A DNA stretch of 8,463 bases from Alphaproteobacteria bacterium (lineage in GTDB: Bacteria > Pseudomonadota > Alphaproteobacteria > Rhizobiales > Aestuariivirgaceae), in contig VAZZ01000288.1 in assembly GCA_005884715.1 (NCBI GenBank), forward strand, positions 1 to 8,463, read 5' to 3'. This document shows positions 1 to 7,289 of the stretch, piece after piece (positions within the stretch are counted from its first letter, which is position 1; each line of letters begins with the position of its first letter). The position numbers and the translations under genes were made by a program. Under the pieces are notes generated by a model that was given only the letters and a program-made list of their open reading frames with translations, was not told the origin of the DNA and ran no database searches.

Positions 1-101
1 AATCTGCATCATTTTGCGCATTTGATCCTTGAAAACATGGCCGACAGCTGTTCCATGATGCGGGATCGGGATTCCAAAAGAAACAGGCTGTGGAGAGAAT
101 G
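1..101. other. Leader of the creatininase-deaminase unit
   Basis: No gene is supported here. The only clear signal is the GGAG ribosome binding site at 92-95 for the creatininase-type gene. The segment is somewhat more AT-rich near 10-37, but I could not identify a -35/-10 pair, an operator or a terminator of an upstream gene. A promoter may lie here or further upstream, outside the window. Confidence 0.3.
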
Positions 102-835
102 ATGAAGGAAACGGTCTTTCTTGCCGAGATCAACTGGCCGGAATTCGAGCGCCGCATTGCCGAGGGTGCGGTCGTCTTCATACCGGTCGGTGCGACCGAG
201 CAGCATGGGCGGCATATGCCGCTTGGTGTCGATGCCATCATCCCGGCGGCGATCTCGGCCGAAGTCGCCCGGCATTGTCATGGGCTTGTCGTGCCGCCGA
301 TTGCCTATGGCAATCGCTCACAGCCGCGCTCAGGCGGCGGCTCGGCCCGATGCTGCTGCGCGACATCATCACCGAGCTGTTCCGCCATGGCGCCAAGCGT
401 CTTGTCGTGGTGAACGGCCATTACGAGAATATCTGGCCCTCGGTGGAAGCGATCGAGCTCGCCCTCGATCATATCGGGCGCGAGCGCACCGGCACGCTCA
501 AGATCCTTCGCATCGATCACTGGGAACTGGTCTCTGCGCAAACGCTGGCGCGTGTCTTTCCCGACGGCTATCCCGGCATCGAGCTCGAACATGCGAGTGT
601 CATCGAGACATCGATCATGCTGGCGCTCAGGCCCGAATTGGTCGATCTCGCCAAAGCCGCCCATGACGGGCCGGCGCGGTTCAAGCCCTATGACCGTTTT
701 CCAGGCCCTGTCCGCGAAGTCCCGGCTTCAGGCGTCCTGTCCTTGACCAAGGGGTCATCCGCCGAAAAGGGACAATGGCTGCTGAGCGATGTCATTGAAG
801 GCATCAAACGGGCTATATCCGAGGAGTTCATTTAG
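102..835 (+). pseudogene. Creatininase-family amidohydrolase, broken by a frameshifting deletion
   Basis: The family comprises metal-dependent amidohydrolases (creatinine amidohydrolase and relatives) that open cyclic or linear amides. The first frame (102 to about 341) reads through the family N-terminus, with ligand motifs TEQHG and GVDA, and on to YGNRSQPRSGGG. It then leaves register and stops at 413. The second frame resumes at about 341 with LGPMLLRDIITELFRHGAK, carries NGHYEN (His and Glu ligands) and ELEHASVIETS, and ends at TAG 833-835. Relatives usually have NHFPGTTSLDGAT between these two parts, so about 13 codons plus one base (about 40 bp) appear lost. The joined halves plus that segment give about 258 residues, the normal family length. 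ATG 102 is preferred because GGAG at 92-95 sits 6 bases upstream; GTG 90 and ATG 99 are in frame but too close to it. All metal ligands survive, but no single frame contains them. The gene leads into the deaminase after 11 bp. The exact substrate is unknown. Confidence 0.85.
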
Positions 836-846
836 CGGAGAAGCTC

Positions 847-2178
847 ATGCGTCTGTGGATCCGCGATCCGCTCGCCTGTCTTGCCGATGGCGCGGGTGGC
901 GGCCTGGTCGTTGAAGACGGCAAGATCGCCGAGCTCGTGGCAATTGGCGCTAAGCCCGCCTTGCGAGTGGATGAGACATTCGATGCATGCCGGCATGTCG
1001 TCCTGCCCGGCCTCGTCAATGCCCATCATCATATGTATCAGACCCTGACGCGCGCCCATCCGCAAGCGATCAACAAGGAGCTCTTTCCCTGGCTCACGAC
1101 GCTTTACGGTTATTGGTCGCGGCTGACGCCCGACGCGCATCGTCTGGCGACAAGGCTCGCGCTCACCGAGCTCCTGATGTCGGGCTGCACCGCGGCGGCG
1201 GACCATCACTATCTCTTCCCGGCGGGATGCGAGGAGGCGATCGACATTCAGGCCGATGAGGCGAGGAAGCTCGGCCTCAGGATGACGATCGGCCGCGGCT
1301 CCATGGATCTCTCTGTGCGCAATGGCGGCCTGCCGCCCGACAGTGTCGTCCAGGATCGCGACACCATCCTGGCCGACAGCGAAAGGGTGATCGGGTGCTA
1401 TCATGAGAAGGGCGAAGGCGCCATGATCCAGATCGCTCTGGCGCCCTGCTCGCCTTTCTCGGTCAGCCGGGAATTGATCATCGAGACGGCGCTGCTGGCG
1501 CGCCGCCATGGCTGCCGGCTTCACACCCATATTGCCGAGACGAAGGACGAGACGGCCTATTGCGAGCATCATTTCGGCTGCCGCCCGGTGGACTATCTGG
1601 AGCAGACGGGCTGGCTCGCGCCCGATGTGTGGCTGGCGCATGGCATTCATTTCAACGACAGCGAGATCGGACGGCTTGGCCGGCACAAGCTGGCGGTGTG
1701 CCATTGCCCAACCTCGAATATGGTCCTGGCCTCGGGCCAGTGCCGCACGCGCGATCTCGAAAGAGCCGGCGTGGCGGTGGGCCTTGGCGTCGATGGCTCC
1801 GCCTCGAATGACAATTCCAATCTCATGGAGAGCGTGCGCCATGCGCTCATGGTCAATCGGCTGACCTATGATGCGACGATCAGCCATCTCGATGCGTTGC
1901 GCTGGGCGACGGAAGGCTCGGCCCGCTGCCTCGGCCGTGACGACATCGGCCGGATCGAACCGGGCCGCCAGGCCGACCTTGCCTTGTTCACGCTCGATGA
2001 GTTGCGCTTCTCCGGCGCCGGCGATCCGCTCGCCGCCCTCGTACTGTGCGGCGCCCATCGCGCCGACCGGGTCATGGTGGCCGGACAATGGCGGGTCATC
2101 GATGGGATGCCGCCAGGCATCGATATCGAGCGCCTGCGCCATGAGCATGGCGCGGTCGCCAGGCGCTTCGTCGATTAG
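847..2178 (+). CDS. 8-oxoguanine deaminase-type amidohydrolase
   Basis: This 443-residue protein belongs to the amidohydrolase superfamily (TrzA/ATZ and cytosine-deaminase-like TIM barrels). It closely resembles the Pseudomonas Pa0142-type 8-oxoguanine deaminase, which converts 8-oxoguanine to uric acid and ammonia with one bound metal. Visible signatures are the HxH metal pair in VNAHHHMYQ (His60 and His62), LHTHIAET (His228, Glu231), LAHG (His265) and GLGVDGSASND (Asp316). The blocks GRGSMDLS, GGLPPDSVV and LAPCSPFSVSRE are also typical of this subgroup. The C-terminus (RDDIGRIEPGRQADLALF) forms the usual beta-sandwich return. ATG 847 is supported by GGAG at 837-840 and by the family-like start MRLWIRDPLA. 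No internal gap is seen, so this gene looks intact although its operon partner upstream is broken. The protein has no signal peptide and should be cytoplasmic. A related guanine, isoxanthopterin or s-triazine-type deaminase is possible; 8-oxoguanine is the best guess by motif resemblance. Confidence 0.88.
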   Translation: MRLWIRDPLACLADGAGGGLVVEDGKIAELVAIGAKPALRVDETFDACRHVVLPGLVNAHHHMYQTLTRAHPQAINKELFPWLTTLYGYWSRLTPDAHRLATRLALTELLMSGCTAAADHHYLFPAGCEEAIDIQADEARKLGLRMTIGRGSMDLSVRNGGLPPDSVVQDRDTILADSERVIGCYHEKGEGAMIQIALAPCSPFSVSRELIIETALLARRHGCRLHTHIAETKDETAYCEHHFGCRPVDYLEQTGWLAPDVWLAHGIHFNDSEIGRLGRHKLAVCHCPTSNMVLASGQCRTRDLERAGVAVGLGVDGSASNDNSNLMESVRHALMVNRLTYDATISHLDALRWATEGSARCLGRDDIGRIEPGRQADLALFTLDELRFSGAGDPLAALVLCGAHRADRVMVAGQWRVIDGMPPGIDIERLRHEHGAVARRFVD

Positions 2179-2190
2179 AGCCTTTCTTGG

Positions 2191-3120
2191 TCAGTGGCCC
2201 GGCTTGCGCAGCATGGGTGATGGCGGCGGTGACGGGATCTGCAGATCCTTATAGTAAGGCAGCCTATCGACCCGCGCCTGGTAGGCGCCCTCTTTGCGCA
2301 TCTTCTGGATGTGGCCCGCGATATCTTCCAGCCGGGCGAACCAGACATCGCCGGTTTTCAACATATAGTCGATCATCTTCTCGATCCTGAGCCAGCGCGA
2401 CAGCCTGCCGCTCACAAAGGGATGCCAGACCCCGATCCACAATCCGCCGCCGGCGGTGCGCATCGCTTCGAACTCGGCCATGAAGCTTTCCATGGCGCGA
2501 TCCGGCGACATGATCTGGAACATGTAGTTGAGATCGATCGAATGCACATAAGGCGGCCAGTCATCGAGCGCCCAGCTTGACGGCAGTTCGACGATCTCGC
2601 CCTTGCCGTTGTCGAGGATATAGGGAACGTCATCGCCCATCAGGGATGAGTCATAGAGGAAGCCTTCTTCCACCAGGAGATCGGTCGTGTTGATCGAATA
2701 ATTATAGAGCGGCGAGCGGTTGCCGCGCGGCCTTTTGCCGGTATGCTTTTCGATGATGGCGATCGAGCGCTGCATCCAATATTGCTCTTCGGCGCGCGAC
2801 AGCGAATTGGGCGCCTCATGGATATAGCCATGGAAGCCGACTTCATGGCCGTCCTTGACCATGGCGTCGACCGCCTGCGGATAGTGTTCGATGCACCAGG
2901 CGGGGACGAAGAAGGTCTGCTTGAGGCCATAGCGCCGGTAACCTTCGAGGATGCGCGGCACGCCGACTTCCGGGCCATATTTCAGCATCGACATGGTCGA
3001 GATGCGGGTGATCGAATCCTGCGGATGTTCGATATGGACGAGGCTGTCGGCATCCATGTCGAAGGTGATCGCTACGGCGACCTTGGCGCCGTTGGGCCAC
3101 GGAACGGGTCGTCTGATCAT
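2191..3120 (-). CDS. Polysaccharide deacetylase-fold (CE4, PuuE/HpPgdA-like) hydrolase
   Basis: This 309-residue protein has a NodB/CE4 fold and no signal peptide or membrane segment, so it is probably cytoplasmic and not a cell-wall enzyme. CE4 motifs appear in order: ITFDMDAD (Asp21 and Asp23, catalytic and metal residues), GHEVGFHGYIHE (metal ligands His97 and His101), the RSPLYNYS block (Arg135) and WHP (His233). Cytoplasmic relatives include PuuE allantoinase and cyclic-imide hydrolases, which hydrolyse ring amides rather than sugar acetyl groups; its neighbours favour that kind of role. ATG 3120 is chosen because GGAG (3130 to 3127 on the minus strand) lies 6 bases upstream and the family begins at this point. 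The frame is open further upstream to 3318, but that stretch lies antisense-in-frame over the DUF1989 gene and does not read as a domain. It follows the DUF1989 gene by 11 bp in the same operon. The substrate is unproven. Confidence 0.85.
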   Translation of the reverse strand: MIRRPVPWPNGAKVAVAITFDMDADSLVHIEHPQDSITRISTMSMLKYGPEVGVPRILEGYRRYGLKQTFFVPAWCIEHYPQAVDAMVKDGHEVGFHGYIHEAPNSLSRAEEQYWMQRSIAIIEKHTGKRPRGNRSPLYNYSINTTDLLVEEGFLYDSSLMGDDVPYILDNGKGEIVELPSSWALDDWPPYVHSIDLNYMFQIMSPDRAMESFMAEFEAMRTAGGGLWIGVWHPFVSGRLSRWLRIEKMIDYMLKTGDVWFARLEDIAGHIQKMRKEGAYQARVDRLPYYKDLQIPSPPPSPMLRKPGH

Positions 3121-3131
3121 AGGGGTCTCCG

Positions 3132-3731
3132 TTACGAAACTATCTGATAATGCGCTTCGACGGGCTTGCCCTTGTTGATCGGCAGGATGTCCTGCGGACA
3201 GGCCGACATGGCGATGATGCAATCCATCTGGGCGCGCAGCACGACATAGTCTCCGGCCTTGGACAAGGGCTCGCCCCAGCCGGTCTTGCCGTCCTTGGCC
3301 ACCGGTATGTTCATCCACAGATTGAGCGGGCTCGGCACTTCGGGCGGCGTGAGCCCGATCTGGCGCATGCCGGCATAAAGATTGTCGGTGCAGTTGTCGT
3401 GATATTCCGTGCAGCCGAGCAGCCCATAGCGATAGTCATCGCAGGCGGCGAGCAGCGTATCGTGGATGCCGGGCGATGTGTCTTCCTCGAAGAACAGGAT
3501 GGAACGGCGCCGGTTGGTCTGGAGATGATGGCCCTTGGTCGGGAAGATCGTGCCGATCGTCGGCCTCATATGTTCCATCGACATGAACTCATGCAGGTCT
3601 TCGGCACTGAAGGCCCAGGTATCGACGACCTGATGGCCATGGGTGTTGATGATCTTGATCGCCTGGCCCTTGCCGAGCCGGCAGGCCCGGCCCCGGCGCG
3701 CCGGAAGGGTGAAAATTTCAGCTTTTGTCAT
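3132..3731 (-). CDS. DUF1989 / urea carboxylase-associated family protein
   Basis: This 199-residue protein is of the DUF1989 (urea amidolyase-associated) family. Family blocks are GHQVVDTWAF (residues 32-41), SMEHMRPTIGTIFPTKG (51-67), TNRRRSILFFEEDTSPGIHD (72-91), GCTEYHDNCTDN (106-117), SPLNLWMNIP (134-143) and MSACPQD (175-181). The conserved cysteines (Cys107, Cys114, Cys178) and nearby histidines suggest a metal or catalytic centre. Some members, paired as CgdA/CgdB, form the carboxyguanidine deiminase of guanidine catabolism; others sit beside urea carboxylase. Here there is one copy and no urea carboxylase or allophanate hydrolase in view, so that role should not be assumed. ATG 3731 has a strong GGAGG (3741 to 3737) 5 bases upstream; the open frame to 3794 has no comparable site. 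It is the first gene of a two-gene operon with the deacetylase-fold hydrolase. Confidence 0.85.
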   Translation of the reverse strand: MTKAEIFTLPARRGRACRLGKGQAIKIINTHGHQVVDTWAFSAEDLHEFMSMEHMRPTIGTIFPTKGHHLQTNRRRSILFFEEDTSPGIHDTLLAACDDYRYGLLGCTEYHDNCTDNLYAGMRQIGLTPPEVPSPLNLWMNIPVAKDGKTGWGEPLSKAGDYVVLRAQMDCIIAMSACPQDILPINKGKPVEAHYQIVS

Positions 3732-3831
3732 GGTGGCCTCCGCTGTGGCGATGATTCTGATATAGACTAAAGGAAATTTGGCAAAAACCGCCATCCCGGA
3801 TTTGTCAGGTTGAGAGCCTCAGGAGCTGATG
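3732..3831. promoter_or_regulatory. Divergent intergenic region, probable back-to-back promoters
   Basis: This is the only divergent gap in the window, so promoters for the DUF1989 operon (minus) and the ThDP-enzyme gene (plus) should lie here. It has a local AT-rich patch at about 3752-3787, unlike the surrounding DNA. On the minus strand TATATC (3764 to 3759) resembles a -10 box, but no good -35 is found at 17 bp: TTGCCA lies at only 14 bp. I saw no convincing operator palindrome. On the plus side AGGAG at 3821-3825 is the ribosome binding site for the next gene. The promoter assignment rests on gene layout, not on clear boxes. Confidence 0.4.
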
Positions 3832-4854
3832 ATGGCCGACCCCCGCATACCGATATTGTCCGATCTCGAACGCAAGGTGCTGTGGCTCGCCACCTGGACG
3901 ATCCATAACGCCAACAATATCAGGCCCAAGAGCGATGGGCTGAAGGTCGGCGGCCACCAGGCCTCATCCGCCTCGCTTGCGACGATCATGACGGCGCTCT
4001 ATTTCGCCATCCTCAGGCCAGAGGACCGGGTGGCGGTCAAGCCGCATGCGAGCCCGATCTTCCACGCCATCCAGTATCTGTTCGGGAACCAGACCCGGGA
4101 GAAGCTGGAGAATTTCCGCGGCTTCAAGGGCGCGCAAAGCTATCCGTCGCGGACCAAGGACGCCGACGACGTGGATTTCTCGACCGGATCGGTGGGCTTG
4201 GGCGTTGCGCAGACGCTGTTCTCGTCGCTGGTGCAGGATTACGTGAAGGCGCATGGCTGGATCTTCGAGGCGCTGCTGGAAGGCTGGAAGCATGGCCTGC
4301 GCAACACCTGGTGGATCGTCGACTACAACCGCCAAAGCCTCGATGCGGTGGTGCGCGAAGGCCTGTGGGAACGCTTCGTCTCGATCTTCCGCAATTTCGG
4401 CTGGGACGTCGTCATCCTGAAATACGGCACGCTGCTTGAGCAGGCCTTTGCCGAACCGGGTGGCGGGAAATTGCGGGACTGGATCGACCGCTGTCCCAAT
4501 CAACTCTATTCGGCGCTGACTTTTCAAGGCGGCAGCGCCTGGCGCAAACGGCTTCTCGATGATCTCGGCGATCAGGGTGATGCTTCAAGGTTGCTTGAAC
4601 GGCGCAGCGATGCCGAGCTGGCGCGCTTAATGGCTAACCTCGGCGGCCATGATCTGCCCTCGCTGCTTCAGGCCTTCGAGGCGGCGCGCAAGCATGACCG
4701 GCCCGTCTGTTTCCTCGCTTATACGATCAAGGGCTTCGGCCTGCCGCTCGCCGGGCACAAGGACAAGGATTCCGGCCTGATGACGCCGGCGCAGATGGAC
4801 ACGTTCGGACTCGCGATGGAGGTGCGCGACGGCTCCGAATGGGAAGGCACTTGA
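3832..4854 (+). pseudogene. Transketolase/PDH-E1-like ThDP enzyme, N-terminal fragment lacking the ThDP motif
   Basis: This is the N-terminal part of a large (about 790-residue in relatives) transketolase/pyruvate dehydrogenase E1-like protein. It opens with VGGHQASSASLATIMTALYF (residues 40-59) and PHASPIFHAIQYL (71-83), both near the active site of the family. At residues 141-150 it reads HGW then IFEALLEGW. Relatives have about 21 residues between these, including GDAEMDEGN, the half of the ThDP motif that binds diphosphate and Mg. The other end, DYNRQS, remains. The loss is in frame (junction 4260/4261). The frame ends at SEWEGT and TGA 4852-4854, where relatives continue; the rest follows in another frame from about 4847. 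ATG 3832 is preferred over 3829 because AGGAG (3821-3825) is 6 bases rather than 3 away. Two lesions make activity very unlikely. The reaction and substrate of this subfamily are not assigned from sequence. Confidence 0.85.
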
Positions 4855-6133
4855 GGATTTCCTCAAGAGCGCACCCTTCAACGGCAAGGGCAGGCGCCGC
4901 CATGTGGCGCTGAGGATCGATGTTCCCTTGGAGATCGCCGCATCTCAGCCCCAGACCACATCGACGCAAGCAGGCTTCGGCCAGCTCCTGAACGAGATCG
5001 GCAAGAGCGATTCGGATCTTGCGCGCCGCATCGTCACCGCTTCGCCTGATGTGACGGTGTCGACCAATCTCGGCGCCTGGGTCAACCGGCGCGGGCTGTT
5101 CGCGCGTACCGAAATGGCCGACACCTTCAAGAACGAGCGCATCGCCTCGACCTTTACCTGGGAATTCTCACCGCAGGGCCAGCATTTCGAACTGGGCATC
5201 GCCGAGATGAATCTCTTCATCATGCTCTCGGCCCTCGGCCTGTCGCATTCGCTTCATGGCGAAAGGCTGATCCCGATCGGCACACTCTATGATCCCTTCA
5301 TCGAGCGAGGCCTCGATGCCTTGAACTATGCCTGTTATCAGGATGCGCGCTTCATCCTGGCCGCCACCCCCTCGGGCGTGACCCTGGCGCCCGAAGGTGG
5401 CGCCCATCAGTCGATCGCGACACCGCTCATCGGCATGGCACAGGACGGGCTCGCCAGTTTCGAGCCGGCCTTTGTCGATGAGCTGGCGGTGATCCTGCGC
5501 TTCGCCTTCGACTACATCCAGCGCTCGGGAGATGCTGAAGTCGATGAGACGACATGGCTGCGCGATGCGCTCGGCGGCTCGATCTATCTGAGGCTGTCGA
5601 CGCGCCCGCTCGAACAGCCGACGCGGCCGATGACGGCGGAGCTTGCGGACAGCATCGTAAATGGCGGCTATTGGATGCGAAAGCCCGGTCCCAATGCGCA
5701 GGTCGTCGTCGCCTATACCGGCTGCCTGGCGCCGGAAGCGATCGAAGCCGTAGGTCTCATGGCGGAAGACCGGCGCGATGTCGGCCTGCTCGCCGTCACT
5801 TCGGCCGACCGGCTGAATGCCGGCTGGACGGCCGCACAGCGGGCACGCGAGCACGGCCTCGTCCATGCGCGAAGCCACATCGAGCGCCTGCTCGCCGATG
5901 TGCCGTCGCACTGCGCGCTCCTGACGGTCATCGACGGACATCCAGCGACGCTCGCCTGGCTTGGTGCCGTTCACGGTCACCGCACCCGCTCATTGGGCGT
6001 CGAGCATTTCGGCCAGACCGGCACGATCGCCGATCTCTATCGCCACTATGGCATCGATGCGAATGGCATTGTCGCCGCCGCACAAGCCATTGCGCCGGGC
6101 CGGCCGATCCGTCAGTTCAAGCTGATCAGCTAA
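4847..6133 (+). pseudogene. Transketolase/PDH-E1-like ThDP enzyme, C-terminal fragment
   Basis: This is the rest of the preceding protein, in the next reading frame. It begins ALEDFLKSAPFNGKGRRRH and continues through TSTQAGFGQLLNEIGKSD, the pyrimidine-binding domain and the C-terminal transketolase domain to TAA 6131-6133. The Glu in FELGIAEMNLF (codon 5204-5206) corresponds to the conserved glutamate that activates the ThDP aminopyrimidine. GTLYDPFIERGLDALNYACY, TPSGVTLAPEGGAHQS and GVEHFGQTGTIADLYRHYGI are strong family blocks. About 10 residues are missing relative to relatives at the switch of frame (4843-4850), implying a deletion of about 29 bp. The first possible start is GTG 4904, which has no good ribosome binding site and would leave only a partial enzyme, so independent expression is doubtful. 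Apart from the junction this part shows no visible damage, which suggests the break is recent. Confidence 0.83.
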
Positions 6134-6155
6134 AGAGTCACGCGCTTCTATGAAC

Positions 6156-6280
6156 ACCCTCACGCTGATGTGCGACCCCGGCCTTGAGCCGGGGGAGCCT
6201 CGAAGCGTCCATCAGGATAAAGCGAGTCTATTGCAACGGGCCCTTCGAGGGCCGCTTCGCGGCCACCTCAGGCTGAGGGT
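6156..6280. repeat. Nested inverted-repeat element (REP/BIME- or MITE-like)
   Basis: An imperfect outer inverted repeat (6156-6170 ACCCTCACGCTGATG against 6266-6280, 12 of 15 matching) frames a perfect inner pair (6198-6205 CCTCGAAG with 6243-6250 CTTCGAGG). Each arm holds a strong hairpin: CCCCGGC/GCCGGGG with a 5-base loop (6176-6194), and GGCCGC/GCGGCC with a 3-base TTC loop (6250-6264). CCTCAG-G-CTGAGG (6266-6278) is a further small palindrome. The CTTCGAG...hairpin...CCTCAGGCTGAGGGT pattern resembles dispersed intergenic repeats of alphaproteobacteria. It fills the gap between two convergent genes and extends into the end of the ketopantoate reductase-family gene. It encodes no protein. 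The hairpins might also help end transcription, but no T-run follows them. Confidence 0.7.
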
Positions 6281-7287
6281 TGACGGCTCAATCTGAATTC
6301 GTTGCGATCTACAAACACCCCCGCCAATTTGGCGCGCTGGCGGACAAGGGCGAGAACGATGTCGACGGTGGGCGTCGGCTGGCCGGTCATGCGGCCCAGT
6401 TCCTGCACCGCGGTGACGAGCGCTTCGATCTCCATCGGCCGGCCGAGTTCGAGATCCTGCAGCATCGAGGTCTTGTGGGCGCCGACCGCGGCGGCACCGG
6501 CGATGCGCTTATCGACATCGATCGCGAATTTGATCCCGAGCGCTTCGGCGATGGCCTGCGCCTCGACCATCATGGCGCGGGCGACTTGGCGCACATTCTG
6601 ATCGCCGCAGATCTGTTCGAGTGTCGCTCCGGTCAGAGCGGAGATCGGGTTGAAGGAAACATTGCCCCATAATTTGACCCAGATCTCGCTGCGGATCTGC
6701 GGCCGGATCGGCGCGCGAAGGCCGGCGGCGACCAGGATTTCGGCGAGTTTTGCTATGCGCTCCGTCTTCTCGCCACTGGGCTCGCCAAGCGGCAGACGAT
6801 CGCCCTCGACATGGCGGATGATGCCGGGCGCCTCGATCTCGGCCGCGGGATGCACCACGCAGCCGATGGCGCGGTGGGGCCCGATCGCCTGCCAGATGCG
6901 ACCACCGGGATCGACGGCTTCGATCCGCCGCCCCTCATATTCGCCGCCATGCTTGTAGAAATACCACCAGGGCACACCATTCTGCGCCGTGACGACGGCG
7001 GTAGCGGGTCCAAGCAGCGGCTTGAGACTGTCGAGGATGCCGGGGATCGAATGCGCCTTGAGCGCCAGGAAGACATAATCCTGCGGGCCAAGCTCGCCGG
7101 GATCGCTGGTGGCCGTGACCTTGATGGTGGTCCCGCCCGCTTCGCTCTTCAGGCAAAGGCCGCGCTCGCGCATCGCTGCAAGATGGGCCCCTCGCGCGAT
7201 GAGGCTGACCTCGGCATCGCCTTTGATGGCAAGCCTCGCGCCGACCAGTCCGCCGATGGCGCCCGCACCGAAGATGCAGATTTTCAT
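6268..7287 (-). CDS. Ketopantoate reductase (ApbA/PanE) family protein
   Basis: This 339-residue protein belongs to the 2-dehydropantoate 2-reductase family, NADPH-dependent reductases of 2-oxo acids. The N-terminal Rossmann fold shows GAGAIGG (residues 7-13); Lys77 in LALKAH and Asn103 in AQNGVPWW match active-site positions. The C-terminal helical domain has WVKLWGNVSFNPISALTGA with the catalytic Lys205, and SMLQDLELGRPMEIEAL with a conserved Glu286. No internal gap is seen. ATG 7287 overlaps the ligase stop in the arrangement TGATG, with no good ribosome binding site, which points to translation coupled to the ligase. The last codons (PSA and TGA 6270-6268) lie inside the repeat element, so the C-terminus may have been altered by repeat insertion. 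The gene could encode true PanE (pantothenate synthesis), but the family has many paralogues acting on other oxo acids; its ligase partner gives no support for pantothenate synthesis. No symbol is assigned. Confidence 0.88.
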   Translation of the reverse strand: MKICIFGAGAIGGLVGARLAIKGDAEVSLIARGAHLAAMRERGLCLKSEAGGTTIKVTATSDPGELGPQDYVFLALKAHSIPGILDSLKPLLGPATAVVTAQNGVPWWYFYKHGGEYEGRRIEAVDPGGRIWQAIGPHRAIGCVVHPAAEIEAPGIIRHVEGDRLPLGEPSGEKTERIAKLAEILVAAGLRAPIRPQIRSEIWVKLWGNVSFNPISALTGATLEQICGDQNVRQVARAMMVEAQAIAEALGIKFAIDVDKRIAGAAAVGAHKTSMLQDLELGRPMEIEALVTAVQELGRMTGQPTPTVDIVLALVRQRAKLAGVFVDRNEFRLSRQPSA

Positions 7288-7289
7288 CA
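7285..7289 (-). promoter_or_regulatory. TGATG stop-start overlap (translational coupling)
   Basis: On the minus strand the TGA of the ligase (7289-7287) shares its last base with the ATG of the reductase-family gene (7287-7285). The roughly 20 bases upstream contain no convincing Shine-Dalgarno sequence, so the reductase is probably made by ribosomes that reinitiate after finishing the ligase. The two genes therefore form one transcript. Confidence 0.7.

Noticed and set aside
832..2148. A 438-codon open frame on the minus strand opposite the deaminase gene.
   Set aside because: It is exactly antisense to a clear amidohydrolase gene, has no recognisable domain, and is typical of mirror frames in GC-rich DNA.
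3121..3318. Longer start for the deacetylase-fold protein, at 3318.
   Set aside because: The extra 66 residues overlap the DUF1989 gene in another frame and have no domain character. ATG 3120 has a good GGAG site and a family-like N-terminus.
3150..3770. A 206-codon plus-strand frame opposite the DUF1989 gene.
   Set aside because: It is a mirror frame of a well-supported gene and has no family motifs.
4843..4904. Programmed frameshift, or two naturally separate subunits for the ThDP enzyme.
   Set aside because: There is no slippery sequence or good internal ribosome binding site, linker residues are missing, and the N-terminal fragment has another deletion in its cofactor motif.
6176..6194. 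Strong CCCCGGC/GCCGGGG hairpin as an intrinsic terminator of the ThDP-enzyme gene.
   Set aside because: No T-run follows on either strand, and the hairpin is one arm of a larger symmetric repeat.
6156..6280. tRNA-like or structured small RNA gene, because of the branched fold.
   Set aside because: There is no T-loop, anticodon arm or CCA-like acceptor pattern; the symmetry fits a dispersed palindromic repeat better.
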